Assembly: GCA_964481705.1 (NCBI GenBank)
Contig: CAYZUC010000003.1
Coordinates: 1-64,000 of the forward strand
Length of the DNA stretch: 64,000 bases
Direction of reading: 5' to 3'
Source of the DNA: CAYZUC01 sp964481705
GTDB taxonomy: Bacteria > Bacillota > Clostridia > Lachnospirales > Lachnospiraceae
Each line of letters starts with the position of its first letter. Within the stretch, counting starts at the first letter, position 1. This document shows positions 27,701-36,516 of the stretch, piece after piece. The notes beneath the pieces are model-generated. The model did no database searches, was not told the origin of the DNA, and was given only the letters and a program-made list of their open reading frames with translations. The position numbers were made by a program, and so were the translations under genes.

Positions 27701-28105
27701 CAAATCGAAATCCTGTGAACCGTTTAAAGAGGAAACTCTCCTATAAACATTATATCTCTTTGGATTGTAAGTATTGTCATTCCATTTTAGGGTAATCGCT
27801 TTTACTTCCACTTTGTTGACACTTAATGTAAACAAACTGGAATCTGTCTCACCCTTCTCATCCACGACATCCGATCCGGACACTGTATCCTCCGAAATGG
27901 TCTCTGAACCATCGAGAGCCGTTATCATTGCATTTTCCGTCTCTACACTCTCTGATATGTCATTCTCTGTGATACTTTCTGTCACCTCAGCTGGTAACGC
28001 TTCCGCAAAGACCTGAAACCAGTTGCCGGAAGTCAATGTCATGGCAATTGCCAGCACAATACCCAGAAATCTCTTCGTTTGCATACTCATCAATACGTTT
28101 CTCAT
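24776..28105 (-). CDS. Secreted FnIII/Big2 protein with C-terminal N-acetylmuramoyl-L-alanine amidase
   Basis: A 1109-residue exported protein. A signal peptide (about 1-35) is followed by an acidic Ser/Thr-rich stretch (about 36-90), about seven fibronectin-III-like modules (about 90-830; repeated YKVYAQ, YYRVSAV, YRVSGW strands), a Big2-like domain (about 840-930) and an amidase_3 catalytic domain. That domain has CLDPGHGGSNNGA (zinc His), a Glu in the WREQDATL block, the SIHLNAGGG His and the VEEFFMD Glu, so the zinc site looks complete. It should cut the stem-peptide link of peptidoglycan. No LPXTG or SLH anchor is seen. Start supported by GAGGG 6 nt upstream. Confidence 0.9.
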   Translation of the reverse strand: MRNVLMSMQTKRFLGIVLAIAMTLTSGNWFQVFAEALPAEVTESITENDISESVETENAMITALDGSETISEDTVSGSDVVDEKGETDSSLFTLSVNKVEVKAITLKWNDNTYNPKRYNVYRRVSSLNGSQDFDLIKSLKPNVRKFKDGGLQYNTTYEYYIEVIDKINDTPLISDIVSAKTSVTAPAEKNTKAVLTKKNYVKLTWAAVTGAKFYKIERRKSNGEWELLGEVMTKHFNDKKISDSYIYRISGGRRVPDGSIVYGDGTVVVCTPTILSAAAYGSKDVMGVEFSKTKGATSYMVKRAYRVSKAYSELPDMTGADAQNTHKYFGNVVTALNGVDAVRYLDDGHNKNGGFEDFQFGEYYYYKVYAQAQVDGKLVTSKGSTAKKARVAMNAPRFASVSSNSGSTVTFTWEEQKDITGNNYYQIWRSKNGLSNYTKVKAVKPDKATRVDGSKVGVSYNCLQYTLSNVPAEAMYYYKISSVINKVQGAKSEAKGIKTQLNDLESLTVKSANFNAMELTFKKVDGAKYYQILMAQNIVGADGKLLPEDQWYYAPVAKCTASANKITKMITYKKTGLKHGRYYAFKVRPATKNGVHVHRKQYGVEEPYGYDYTKLKAPTLKAAAQSLSKIQVTWSDCGKSAERYIVESCENDKFAGETYYRRVVSKGTTYYTKRYLNFDGLTPGKHYFYRVSAVKKDSNLPGGELQGAYSNVVEEWPRPAAPENVATTGHTANEGADVSWTKITGTGSEYIEYYTIERSMGDSDGSYDNWVTLNPNDSKTSKSYKSTNGVFHFYDKSVIADGTLMKYRVSGWYYNEKVSKNRIQGRPAGSRFCNPSAIKLNTTSTSVGIGQTKTLKVEKFTPEQTTAKHISWYSSNTNYVTVSSKGVIKGIKKTKDNTYITVTAETDNGIKATCRVKVTEAVAEEGGGKVKVCLDPGHGGSNNGANYNGWREQDATLIIANACKDRLLNDYKNATVVMTRTGDSTVDNAYRADMAKNQGCDVLVSIHLNAGGGKGTEVLLSGKASDKKEGLASKIISYNQNYFGLGNRGLKTRSDLAVLNRAATLGVPAILVEEFFMDGDASFLSSEKMKQIGQANADAIASYYGLERK

Positions 28106-28153
28106 TTCATTCCCTCTTCTTCATAATCTGTTTCCGTTTTCAACCAAAAAGAA

Positions 28154-28182
28154 AGCGTATCATACATAATGTATCATACGCT
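28154..28182 (-). terminator. Hairpin with U-rich tail in the leader of the amidase gene
   Basis: Twelve-bp stem with one internal mismatch (28154-28165 with 28171-28182) and 5-nt loop, followed on the minus strand by TTCTTTTTGG. It can end the transcript of the 28306 gene, but it also lies downstream of the promoter at 28217-28245, so it may attenuate the amidase gene. Confidence 0.65.
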
Positions 28183-28216
28183 CTCTTCACCATTACAACA
28201 TTATGTAATCCATGTC

Positions 28217-28245
28217 ATTATAGCATGTTTCATAAATGTTGTATA
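28217..28245 (-). promoter_or_regulatory. Promoter of the amidase gene
   Basis: Minus strand TATACA (28240-28245), 17-nt spacer, perfect TATAAT (28217-28222) with a TGC extension. The leader would be about 105 nt and include the 28154-28182 hairpin. Confidence 0.6.
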
Positions 28246-28305
28246 GTATTTCCGAAAATTACCTATATATAGCGATTCAAATTAAGGGAATCTTAATATT
28301 TGTTA

Positions 28306-30933
28306 TCATTTTACAATAACGTAGAATGTCTTTGTCAGTCTGTAGTTATCGCTGTCATGATTGATTGCTCTTGCTGTAATACGATAGGTTCCTGCAGGAC
28401 ATCCTGTACTTACACTCACTACTCCATTGTAATCATTGGAGCCGCTATCCTTTGCCTTTACATTAATCCAAGGGGTCGAGCTGTCCCAGGAAATGGATTT
28501 CTGAGTCGGATCAAAGGTGGTGCTGTTGTCATGCTTGTAGTATTTCACTCCAATCGTTTCTTGTTTTCCTTTGTCAATGGTAATCATCTGGTTTCCATTA
28601 ATTACGGAAAGCTTCTGATTCTCAAGAGCAATTCGATATGGCGTGGAATAGGTATCTGATTTCCACTTACCAATCACTTCCGTGCTTCCTTCATATACAC
28701 CTGCAATTCGATACGTGTATTCTACACCGTTCGTGACATTGGTGCGGTGGCTGCGTGCCCTGGTATTGGTCAGCACATGATAGCTGCCGCCATCCTTACT
28801 GTATTCAATGCGGTACAGATCCACCTCCGGATCATAAGCTCTTGACCATGTCAGCTTTGCTCCATTGGAGTTGCTTGTATCATAGCTTACATTGAATTCT
28901 TCAATTGTTCTCGGAATTGGTCGTACCCCATTCGATGGATCAGACCAATCCGTACTGTTCTCTTCATCTGTCCAAACCTTCAATTCCGTGTAATACTTCA
29001 CTCCCGGAGTCAGTCCATCAATGATACAATAACGTTTGTTGAATTCATCCGAACGTTTTTCGATATCCTTCTGTCCTGTTACCGTTGCAAAGGTTGGATC
29101 CGTGCTGTATCGAACCGTATACTTGATCGCTTTCTTATTAAATGGCGACCATTTTGCTTTAATCTTACGAAGAGAATAGCTGCTGGCTACCGGTGTGGGT
29201 CCTATCGCAGTAACCTTGATCTCATTAGACGAAACACAGTTATCCACTCCTCCATTATGAGTACACTCCTTGTTTCCGATCATCGGCATGATCTTGTACG
29301 AATAAACGGAACCAAGGTCTACCCTTTTATCCTTGATATATACATATCCATTCTTCGCCTTTAATCCGGGAGTTCTTAAGTAACTCAGCTTTTCATAATT
29401 TCCTGCCACACCATTCTCGATCTTATTTCGATATACCTGATACTTGGTGGCATAATCCACTTTTTCAAATGAAAGCTCAATAACCCCATTTTTTCCAATG
29501 TTCGTTGCCATAGGATCCTTTACCATTCCAAGGTGTGTCATATCATAATCAACATCACTGAAGGCACCGGCTGACTTTCCGGCTACTGCACGTACTTTAT
29601 AATAGAAATTCTGTTCCGGCTTCATTGGGAAATTAACATAGGTCCATCCTTTTACAATACTGTCATCATCACGGATGTCATTCGATATTTCGTCATCCTT
29701 AAAGAATCTGGACCAATCAAAAGGATGACTGTCCACATAGCTTTTGTCAATGACTCCTCCAGCCACGCTTCCCTTTTTCAGCATGGATTTTGATACTCTC
29801 TTATAGGAACCATTCTCTTTATTGGAATAGAAAATCTCATAAGAAGAAGCATCCTTAATGGCATTAAAAGCTATCTCGATTTTGTTTGCACTCACATTAT
29901 ATGCAGTACAAAGATATGGTTTTCCAATCACAGATTTTGCTTTCTTCGTAGAGGAAATCAAGGACTCCACTGCTTTTCCTGCTTCCAGAGTAAAGACTGC
30001 CTTCACTTGATAGGAGTACTTTTCACCAAGTGAAACTGTTCCACTGTCATCCGTATAAACAAGAGCAACCGCGTGTGAGGATTTGATTCCCTTTCCGGAG
30101 TAATTGTCAATTACCTCACAATCGTTTTCACTGATTGTTTTAATCTTTTCCTTATTTCGATAAATCTCATAGGTGATATGATTGCCTTTCACCTGTTCAA
30201 AGGTAAAATCAAAGGACGGTTTTCCATTATCTGTTCCATCAAATGGAGACGCTGACCAATCCACACCGTCACTATACGCTGCCACCAAATCCAATGCGAG
30301 CGGCTTACACACCACGGACACTGCATTTGGTGCCTTTTCCGTTGCTTCAACAATCTGCTTATCCTTATCATAAGCAACCACCTTATAGACAAAGCTGTCA
30401 ACACTGTCGCCAAGGGCATCCTTCTCTATATAAGAGGTCTTAGTGGTAAACCCGCTTCCATTATCTGCAATTTGCTTGAAGCCTTCGTTTCCCTGTCCAT
30501 CATAATCCGACACAAAGCGATATAGCTTGTAGTACTTGGACTTATTCATTTTCTTCCAAGCTACCTTAATCTGTCCCTTGCTGTTCATGGTCGCCTGCAT
30601 AAACTTCCTATTTGCTTCCGGAACCTGAAGGGGAGATGTCACATCACCACCTGCTTCTGCCAGGGCATCTGCAACCTCATCTGCCTCGATCACTTCCTCA
30701 TATGCTCCGGATGCCTGCGCATCAGATTCCTCTTCTGTCATCTCGATGACCTCCGGTTCCTCTGTCAAAGCAGGTTCCTCTGTCTGTTCGGTGTCAATAA
30801 TCTCTGTTACGATTCCATCTTCCGGTTCCGTTACTTCTGCTGCAAAAGCGCTGACATTTAAGCTTGTTAGAATCAATGCCATTGTCAGAACAAATGCCAG
30901 TCTTTGTTTCCATGTTTTTCTTATCTCTTTCAC
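28306..30933 (-). CDS. Secreted fibronectin-III-like surface protein, no catalytic domain
   Basis: An 875-residue exported protein. Signal peptide (about 1-32, ending SAFAA), then an acidic low-complexity stretch rich in E and T (about 33-100), about six to seven FnIII-like modules, and a C-terminal Ig-like domain (about 775-875). It is a paralogue of its two neighbours by layout and module wording (YYKLYRF, YQVYRNK, YTYRIAGVY) but lacks the amidase. The start is GTG with GGGGG 7 nt upstream. Probable role in adhesion or wall structure, inference. Confidence 0.85.
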   Translation of the reverse strand: MKEIRKTWKQRLAFVLTMALILTSLNVSAFAAEVTEPEDGIVTEIIDTEQTEEPALTEEPEVIEMTEEESDAQASGAYEEVIEADEVADALAEAGGDVTSPLQVPEANRKFMQATMNSKGQIKVAWKKMNKSKYYKLYRFVSDYDGQGNEGFKQIADNGSGFTTKTSYIEKDALGDSVDSFVYKVVAYDKDKQIVEATEKAPNAVSVVCKPLALDLVAAYSDGVDWSASPFDGTDNGKPSFDFTFEQVKGNHITYEIYRNKEKIKTISENDCEVIDNYSGKGIKSSHAVALVYTDDSGTVSLGEKYSYQVKAVFTLEAGKAVESLISSTKKAKSVIGKPYLCTAYNVSANKIEIAFNAIKDASSYEIFYSNKENGSYKRVSKSMLKKGSVAGGVIDKSYVDSHPFDWSRFFKDDEISNDIRDDDSIVKGWTYVNFPMKPEQNFYYKVRAVAGKSAGAFSDVDYDMTHLGMVKDPMATNIGKNGVIELSFEKVDYATKYQVYRNKIENGVAGNYEKLSYLRTPGLKAKNGYVYIKDKRVDLGSVYSYKIMPMIGNKECTHNGGVDNCVSSNEIKVTAIGPTPVASSYSLRKIKAKWSPFNKKAIKYTVRYSTDPTFATVTGQKDIEKRSDEFNKRYCIIDGLTPGVKYYTELKVWTDEENSTDWSDPSNGVRPIPRTIEEFNVSYDTSNSNGAKLTWSRAYDPEVDLYRIEYSKDGGSYHVLTNTRARSHRTNVTNGVEYTYRIAGVYEGSTEVIGKWKSDTYSTPYRIALENQKLSVINGNQMITIDKGKQETIGVKYYKHDNSTTFDPTQKSISWDSSTPWINVKAKDSGSNDYNGVVSVSTGCPAGTYRITARAINHDSDNYRLTKTFYVIVK

Positions 30934-31100
30934 CTTGTTTCCCCCTTGCTCACATTTCTTTTTTTTAGTAGAATACTATTATTTTATCATACTATTATTT
31001 GCTTGCATAGCTAATATTTGTCATTTTGAAACATTATTTCTTATATTGTTGTTCAATATGGGTCATTGCTTTTAATTGTAGAACATTTCCAAAGTCTAAT

Positions 31101-31134
31101 ACAAAAAGCAGCTACACACACGCGTAGCTGCTTT
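31101..31134 (-). terminator. Intrinsic terminator of the 31145 gene
   Basis: Eleven-bp stem (31105-31115 with 31124-31134), 8-nt loop, five T on the minus strand, 11 nt after the stop codon. The rest of 30934-31100 is AT-rich spacer that must hold the promoter of the 30933 gene, but I see no clear match. Confidence 0.88.
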
Positions 31135-31144
31135 GTTTTCCTTA

Positions 31145-33697
31145 CTATTTTACCGTAATTGTTACTTTCTTACCATCTCCACCAAATCTTGGCTTTAAGG
31201 TAACGGTGGTAGATCCGACTTTTCTGGCCTTTATCTCAATATATGGCTTGCCATCACTATTACCATCATCTGATCTTTCTACAATATTTGTATCAGCAAT
31301 ACTATATTTCACATCCTTGAAGGTCGTGTTGCTTGGATCAAAATCCTTTACCTGAATCTTATATTTCTCGCCGACCTTCATCGTTTTCGATTCACTATTC
31401 AGTGATAGGGATTTCGGAACAATAATCGACCTTGCAGTTTTCTCGACTCCTTCTATCTCTCTCACACCATTTGAAGCAACTGCACAAATGCGATATTGGT
31501 ACTTTCTTCCGCCAACATAGGAAATCGGGTCACGAACAGCTCGTTTTGTTTTACCATTCTCGGCGATTTCTCCACAGTTCTTCCAAGTCTTTCCTCCATC
31601 TACACTTCGATAGAATCGATATTTGCTGACCTGGGCTTGCTCGTCAGATGTCTCTATGGTAATTCGAATTCCCTGCCATTTGTTCGTATGCTTACCACTA
31701 CTGTCAATATCAGTGCACTCGGATACAATACTCTTCACGGCCTTCGGTCTTGTATAGCCTTCGGTCCATCTGGCTTTCGCCGGATCACTATCTCCGGAAG
31801 CGCTGTGTGTCAGGATACGGTAGTAATACGATACAAAAGGAGTAAGATTCTTGTCGGTTATCAAACGCTTCTTAAATTCCGATTCACCCTTCTTTACTTC
31901 ATCAACGGTTACTGCATTTGTAAAATCAGGAGTACCATCCAAACCGGTTACTGTCGTTCTCTGAATCGTATAAGATGTAGCTCCGTATATTGCCGCCCAG
32001 CTAACACGTATGTTAGACATGCTGCGTCCCTCTACCTTAGGTTTTGGCGAACCTACAATAACATGTCCTGTGACCGGATCACTCATTGCATAGGTTCCCT
32101 TGGCACTTCCATTTACAGGATAAATACGATAAGCATAGTATTTTCCATCCTGTAATCTCTTTTTATCCTGATAGATAATCCGTCCGGTACCCTTATCAAC
32201 CTTAGATGCATTCACTGTTGCAATCTTGCCATATTTTTCTTCACCATTTAAAGCACTGGTATCTAGTGCTGTGCTTCGCTCAATCACATACTTGGTTGCA
32301 CACTTTTCATATTTCCAGGATACACGTAACTGTTTTGTACTTACACTGTCAACTTCTACTTCAGAAACCTTTGCAAAGCGGCAGGTATTCTCAATTGGAT
32401 TACTCATAGCTCCGGTAATATTACTTTTACCAACAGCACGTACTCGATAATAATAGGTCTTATCCGGTGTCATCTTGTTGTAATTGGCCATGTAGCCTGC
32501 TTTACCGGTACCGTTGAGTGAAGAAACCTCTGTCAGTGAGCTAACCTTCACTGTTTTTATTACTGAATATCCATGATCACGATATTTGGAACGTAAAATT
32601 GCATATTTGGTAATCTTTCCACTTGGTGGTACTACCTTGGTAAAGGAGAAGATTCCCTTTTTATAGCAAACGGAACCATCCGCATGATCACCGGTAATGC
32701 TCAGAAGCTCAGGTGCTCCAAACACTGCTTTCACCTTGTATCCCTTGGAATATACAGATTCCACTCGAGAATCCTCGGAAAGACCGGATACATAAGCCTT
32801 TACACGATAGTAGTGTGAAGAATTCAACTTAAATCCGTCAAATGCCTCTGTTGTCTTATCGGTAAAGCAAATCGCCGGAATCCCGTTGTAAACTGTCTCA
32901 TATGCTTCCTCACCATTCAGTGCGGATACATTGAGGTCTGCAATTTGCTGATAATCTGCTGTCTTATTCTTACGATCCGAACGCTCGATAATATAATTCA
33001 CCGGGCCATTCTGAATCGGTATGTACATCTGAACACGGTCTGTATTCTCGCCGGTCTGGGCAAACATAATTGTGGGGCTTGCTACTGCTGCAACGGGTGC
33101 ATCGGAGGTCCGGGCACCATAACGATCGAAATAAGTCACCAGATAGATATAGGTAGCATCGTCTGGTATTCTCTTATCATTATAAGAACGTTGACTCTTT
33201 TTTCTTCCCGTCTCATCCTGAAGATTAACAATGGTTCCATCCTCAGAAATACGATCAAGACGATAACGTCTTGCTGAACTTCCAGATGGCTTCTTCCAAG
33301 TGATTCTTACCGAGCTGGTGGTTGCTCCCTTGGATTTTTTCGTTGTCAGTACGGCACGTGCCAGCTTCGTATCACTTACTGCACCATTTAATGCAGAGCA
33401 TACTGCCTGTCCATTGTAAGAAGAAACCGAATTGATTTCAGATTCTGCTGCGTTGCTCTCTTCTGTAACAGCATCTGTTGTACTCTCTTCTGATACTTCC
33501 ATCTCTTCCATCACATCGGCATCCTCCGATGTCTGTGCGTCAGATTCGGAATCCTCCAATTCAACTTCTTCTATAACAGATTCCTGATTCTTAAGTAATT
33601 CCTGTGCGAATGCCTGAGCTGTGCTTCCGCTGAAAATCATAGCTACGGTAAGCAGAAATGCAAGAATTCGCTTTGCATTGATTTTAATTTCTGTCAT
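31145..33697 (-). CDS. Secreted fibronectin-III-like surface protein with Big2-like C-terminus
   Basis: An 850-residue exported protein: signal peptide (about 1-33, ending AQAFA), acidic Glu/Ser/Thr-rich region (about 34-90), about six FnIII-like modules (YRLDRIS, YIIERSD, YVIERST, YTIQRTT strands) and a terminal Big2-like domain (about 765-850). Four S[A/S]LNG motifs sit in module loops or linkers. No anchor motif or enzyme domain. AGAGGAG precedes the ATG by 6 nt. Paralogue of the two downstream surface proteins. Confidence 0.85.
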   Translation of the reverse strand: MTEIKINAKRILAFLLTVAMIFSGSTAQAFAQELLKNQESVIEEVELEDSESDAQTSEDADVMEEMEVSEESTTDAVTEESNAAESEINSVSSYNGQAVCSALNGAVSDTKLARAVLTTKKSKGATTSSVRITWKKPSGSSARRYRLDRISEDGTIVNLQDETGRKKSQRSYNDKRIPDDATYIYLVTYFDRYGARTSDAPVAAVASPTIMFAQTGENTDRVQMYIPIQNGPVNYIIERSDRKNKTADYQQIADLNVSALNGEEAYETVYNGIPAICFTDKTTEAFDGFKLNSSHYYRVKAYVSGLSEDSRVESVYSKGYKVKAVFGAPELLSITGDHADGSVCYKKGIFSFTKVVPPSGKITKYAILRSKYRDHGYSVIKTVKVSSLTEVSSLNGTGKAGYMANYNKMTPDKTYYYRVRAVGKSNITGAMSNPIENTCRFAKVSEVEVDSVSTKQLRVSWKYEKCATKYVIERSTALDTSALNGEEKYGKIATVNASKVDKGTGRIIYQDKKRLQDGKYYAYRIYPVNGSAKGTYAMSDPVTGHVIVGSPKPKVEGRSMSNIRVSWAAIYGATSYTIQRTTVTGLDGTPDFTNAVTVDEVKKGESEFKKRLITDKNLTPFVSYYYRILTHSASGDSDPAKARWTEGYTRPKAVKSIVSECTDIDSSGKHTNKWQGIRITIETSDEQAQVSKYRFYRSVDGGKTWKNCGEIAENGKTKRAVRDPISYVGGRKYQYRICAVASNGVREIEGVEKTARSIIVPKSLSLNSESKTMKVGEKYKIQVKDFDPSNTTFKDVKYSIADTNIVERSDDGNSDGKPYIEIKARKVGSTTVTLKPRFGGDGKKVTITVK

Positions 33698-33729
33698 ACT
33701 ATACTCCTCTCATTTATTCAATATAAAAT

Positions 33730-33758
33730 TACTATAACACATTTTGGGCGTTATAGTA
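33730..33758 (-). terminator. Putative terminator downstream of the second SGNH gene
   Basis: Nine-bp stem (TACTATAAC with GTTATAGTA), 11-nt loop, then ATTTTAT on the minus strand. AT-rich stem, so moderate strength. Confidence 0.5.
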
Positions 33759-33794
33759 TTTAAACTTTTCTTAAAAAGCAAGAATTTATTTTTC

Positions 33795-34868
33795 TTATTC
33801 GACTTCTTTTTCCATCTTGTTTATCGTATCCGGATAACTGTCAACTGCAATATCAAAGTTTATGGCCTGATCCTTCAAAATCTTCAAAAACTCGTCTTTA
33901 TTCTCGTGAGTAACATAGTAGCCGAAGCCCTGTTTTAAAAGTTCCGGATCCTCATCACCATAGAACATAAAGTCTATCATCCGGTCCCCCACGACACGGG
34001 TAAAATGACTGTTCTCATAATAGTTGGACGTATCCATGGTCATATTATTGTATCCACTGAAATTGTAATAATCCGTAATATCCGCAAGATCCGACAGAAA
34101 GTTCAGATAACCGTTCTCAATGCCCTTCGTATATGTCTGGCCAAACAGAGGATTTGTAAAGATGGTCAGTTTAATATCGTTCTCCTTACACAGGTCAATC
34201 ATCTTCTGAATCTCTGCAATCGCTTCCTCTCCACGCGGATAGTAATAATCTGCCCAGTATGGCTTATTATTTGCCTCATCAAACTGACTCTCAATATCGA
34301 GATTCTCGGTGCCGGTATTCAGGATACGATCCGAAAATCCAGTATCCCAGGCATCATGCTCTCGAATGGTAGGAATCGCTTTCACCGTTGTAATCAAATC
34401 CATATACTTCAGGTAGAATCCCAGCTTGTCGGTCATACTGCCATCCCAGGGAAAAGGTTTCCGGTACAGGATGTCCTTATGAAAGCTTCCATCTACAAAA
34501 TAAGTGATATCATCAACACCCATAATAACGTTTTTGGGAACAATCCCATGTGCAATCATAACCTTCAGATTATCGTAATGTTCACTTGGTACTCCCTCAG
34601 AATACATCATGTCGTAGTAGGTTCCATCATTCATCCTTGTCACATCGATAAATCCAACACGAGAAGAACCAAAGAGAAAGGAGTCAAATTTATCGGGATG
34701 CTCCAATACATTTTTCATCTTAATATAGTTCTTATTTGGTTCAACACCATTGTTAACAAGCTTACTTGCATGAAAAACATTATACGGGTCCAGCAATACA
34801 TTGAAAGGAAGGAAAATCAATGCAAGAATCAAAAAGAATGCTATTGCTTTTAATAGAAATTTTTTCAT
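33795..34868 (-). CDS. SGNH/DltD-like partner of the second MBOAT
   Basis: A 357-residue membrane-anchored protein. An N-terminal membrane segment (about 7-25) is followed by a DPYNVFH stretch, nucleophile motif LFGSSRVGF (about 66) and a C-terminal ENSHFT motif with the catalytic His (about 298). This matches AlgJ/AlgX/DltD-type proteins that pass acyl groups from an MBOAT to a glycan. The 19-bp gap to the upstream MBOAT gene implies one operon. It is only distantly like the frameshifted protein at 8212-9488. Confidence 0.85.
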   Translation of the reverse strand: MKKFLLKAIAFFLILALIFLPFNVLLDPYNVFHASKLVNNGVEPNKNYIKMKNVLEHPDKFDSFLFGSSRVGFIDVTRMNDGTYYDMMYSEGVPSEHYDNLKVMIAHGIVPKNVIMGVDDITYFVDGSFHKDILYRKPFPWDGSMTDKLGFYLKYMDLITTVKAIPTIREHDAWDTGFSDRILNTGTENLDIESQFDEANNKPYWADYYYPRGEEAIAEIQKMIDLCKENDIKLTIFTNPLFGQTYTKGIENGYLNFLSDLADITDYYNFSGYNNMTMDTSNYYENSHFTRVVGDRMIDFMFYGDEDPELLKQGFGYYVTHENKDEFLKILKDQAINFDIAVDSYPDTINKMEKEVE

Positions 34869-34887
34869 GGTTCCGTCCCCTTCCTTC

Positions 34888-36354
34888 TTAGAATTTAAAG
34901 TAAATGAAATCCTGGCTTGTTCCGTTATGAAGCTTCAGGACAATAATCACACAGGTTACACCCACATAAAAGATCCAGCGCAGTGGCCATTTTACCTTGG
35001 AGAACTCGGCAATCAAGTCTCTCTTTAACGAGAAATAATCATACACCATAAGAGCAATCAACGCAGCAGCCAGCTTTCCAAAGGAAAAGTAAGTCAACTG
35101 CATATCTACCAGCATTTTAACAACGGAATTACCAAAGTGTATAATGCCACGATGCAGATGTGTGACAATAAAAAAAGCATCCGATACATTATTTGCACGG
35201 AAGAAAATCCATGCAAAGCTTACCAGCGCAAAGGTCAGGAGTCCATGCAGGAACTTTGAAAGCTTTCCCTTTTCTGCGGGCTTACCATCGGGATTCTTCT
35301 TACCAAATCTACGACTGCATTCATTCTCAATTACCTGATAAAATCCATGCAATCCTCCCCAAATAATAAATGTCCAGTTGGCGCCATGCCACAGACCACT
35401 TACTAAAAAAGTAATCATCAGGTTCAGATTCACCCTTGCCCTCTTACAACGATTGCCACCAAGCGGTATATAAACATAATCGCGAAACCAGGTAGATAGC
35501 GAGATATGCCATCTGCTCCAGAACTCCTTAATAGAGGTCGAAAGATATGGATTCTTAAAATTCGTCATTAATTCAATATTAAACAGTCTGGCGGTTCCGA
35601 TTGCGATGTCGGAATAACCGGAAAAATCACAATAAATCTGAAAGGTAAAGAAGATTGCAGCAATAATAAATGTCAATCCAAAATAGTTATGAGCATTATC
35701 AAAAATCACGTCCACATATTTTGAAATAGCATCCGCGATAATCAACTTTTTAAAGAAGCCAAGCAGCATCAGTCGCAGTCCGTATACTGCCTGATCATGA
35801 TCAAATTCCTTTTCTCCATAGAGCTGAGGCATCAGATGGTTCGGTCGTTCAATTGGCCCTGCAACCAATTGTGGAAAAAAGCAGACATACAGGGCATATT
35901 TCAAAAAATGCTTCTGTGGCTTTGCTTTTCCCTTGTATACATCGATAACATAGCTCAATGACTGGAAAGTATAAAAAGAAATACCCACCGGCAGCATGAC
36001 CTTGATCGTAATGGGCTGCAAAGGAATTGCAATACTCTGTAGCAGAGAGGTTACCGATTCACTTAAGAAATTGAAATACTTATAATAAACAAGGATTCCC
36101 AGACTTATCAGCAATGCAAGAAGCAAATAGCCCTTTTTCTTTGCTTTACTCTCCTCCTTGTCAACCAGTATGGCACATAAATAGGATATCCCTGTTGTAA
36201 GAATAATCAGAATAACATATTTGGGATTCCAGCTCATATAAAAATAATAGCCCGCAGCTAAAAGAACCAGATATCGATACTTCTTTGGGATGACCCAGTA
36301 AATCAAGAAAACGATTGGCAGAAAAATCGCAAAAGCCAAAGAGTTAAATAGCAT
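34888..36354 (-). CDS. MBOAT O-acyltransferase (AlgI/DltB/PatA-like), second copy
   Basis: About 488 residues, many membrane helices. Same landmarks as the 6738 gene: FFPQLVAGPIERPNHL (about 158), EFWSRWHISLSTWF (about 290) and SGLWHGANWTFIIWG (about 335, catalytic His). The ATG at 36354 has GGGAGG 6 nt upstream; the TTG two codons earlier overlaps that spacing and is rejected. It has its own promoter, divergent from the carbamate kinase gene. Predicted to supply O-acyl groups to a surface glycan. Confidence 0.93.
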   Translation of the reverse strand: MLFNSLAFAIFLPIVFLIYWVIPKKYRYLVLLAAGYYFYMSWNPKYVILIILTTGISYLCAILVDKEESKAKKKGYLLLALLISLGILVYYKYFNFLSESVTSLLQSIAIPLQPITIKVMLPVGISFYTFQSLSYVIDVYKGKAKPQKHFLKYALYVCFFPQLVAGPIERPNHLMPQLYGEKEFDHDQAVYGLRLMLLGFFKKLIIADAISKYVDVIFDNAHNYFGLTFIIAAIFFTFQIYCDFSGYSDIAIGTARLFNIELMTNFKNPYLSTSIKEFWSRWHISLSTWFRDYVYIPLGGNRCKRARVNLNLMITFLVSGLWHGANWTFIIWGGLHGFYQVIENECSRRFGKKNPDGKPAEKGKLSKFLHGLLTFALVSFAWIFFRANNVSDAFFIVTHLHRGIIHFGNSVVKMLVDMQLTYFSFGKLAAALIALMVYDYFSLKRDLIAEFSKVKWPLRWIFYVGVTCVIIVLKLHNGTSQDFIYFKF

Positions 36355-36389
36355 AATCAACCTCCCACAATGAATTGCATACGTATTTC

Positions 36390-36418
36390 ACTTTACCATA
36401 GAAAACGACTTTTTTCAA
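36390..36418 (-). promoter_or_regulatory. Promoter of the second MBOAT operon
   Basis: Minus strand TTGAAA (36413-36418), 17-nt spacer, TAAAGT (36390-36395) with TGG extension, about 35 nt before the ATG. Confidence 0.5.
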
Positions 36419-36442
36419 TAGTGGGGGGATGCGCGATTCCTT

Positions 36443-36471
36443 TTGATATTTCCTAGGATTCATGGTATACT
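36443..36471 (+). promoter_or_regulatory. Promoter of the carbamate kinase-like gene
   Basis: TTGATA (36443-36448), 17-nt spacer, TATACT (36466-36471) with TGG extension. AAAGGAGGG follows before the ATG at 36517. Confidence 0.75.
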
Positions 36472-36516
36472 GATTCTATTCTAAATGATAGATGAACTGA
36501 TAAAGGAGGGTTTTTT

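Noticed and set aside
34005..34853. 282-residue plus-strand reading frame
   Set aside because: Shadow of the SGNH gene on the opposite strand; composition is low-complexity Ile/His-rich and not protein-like.
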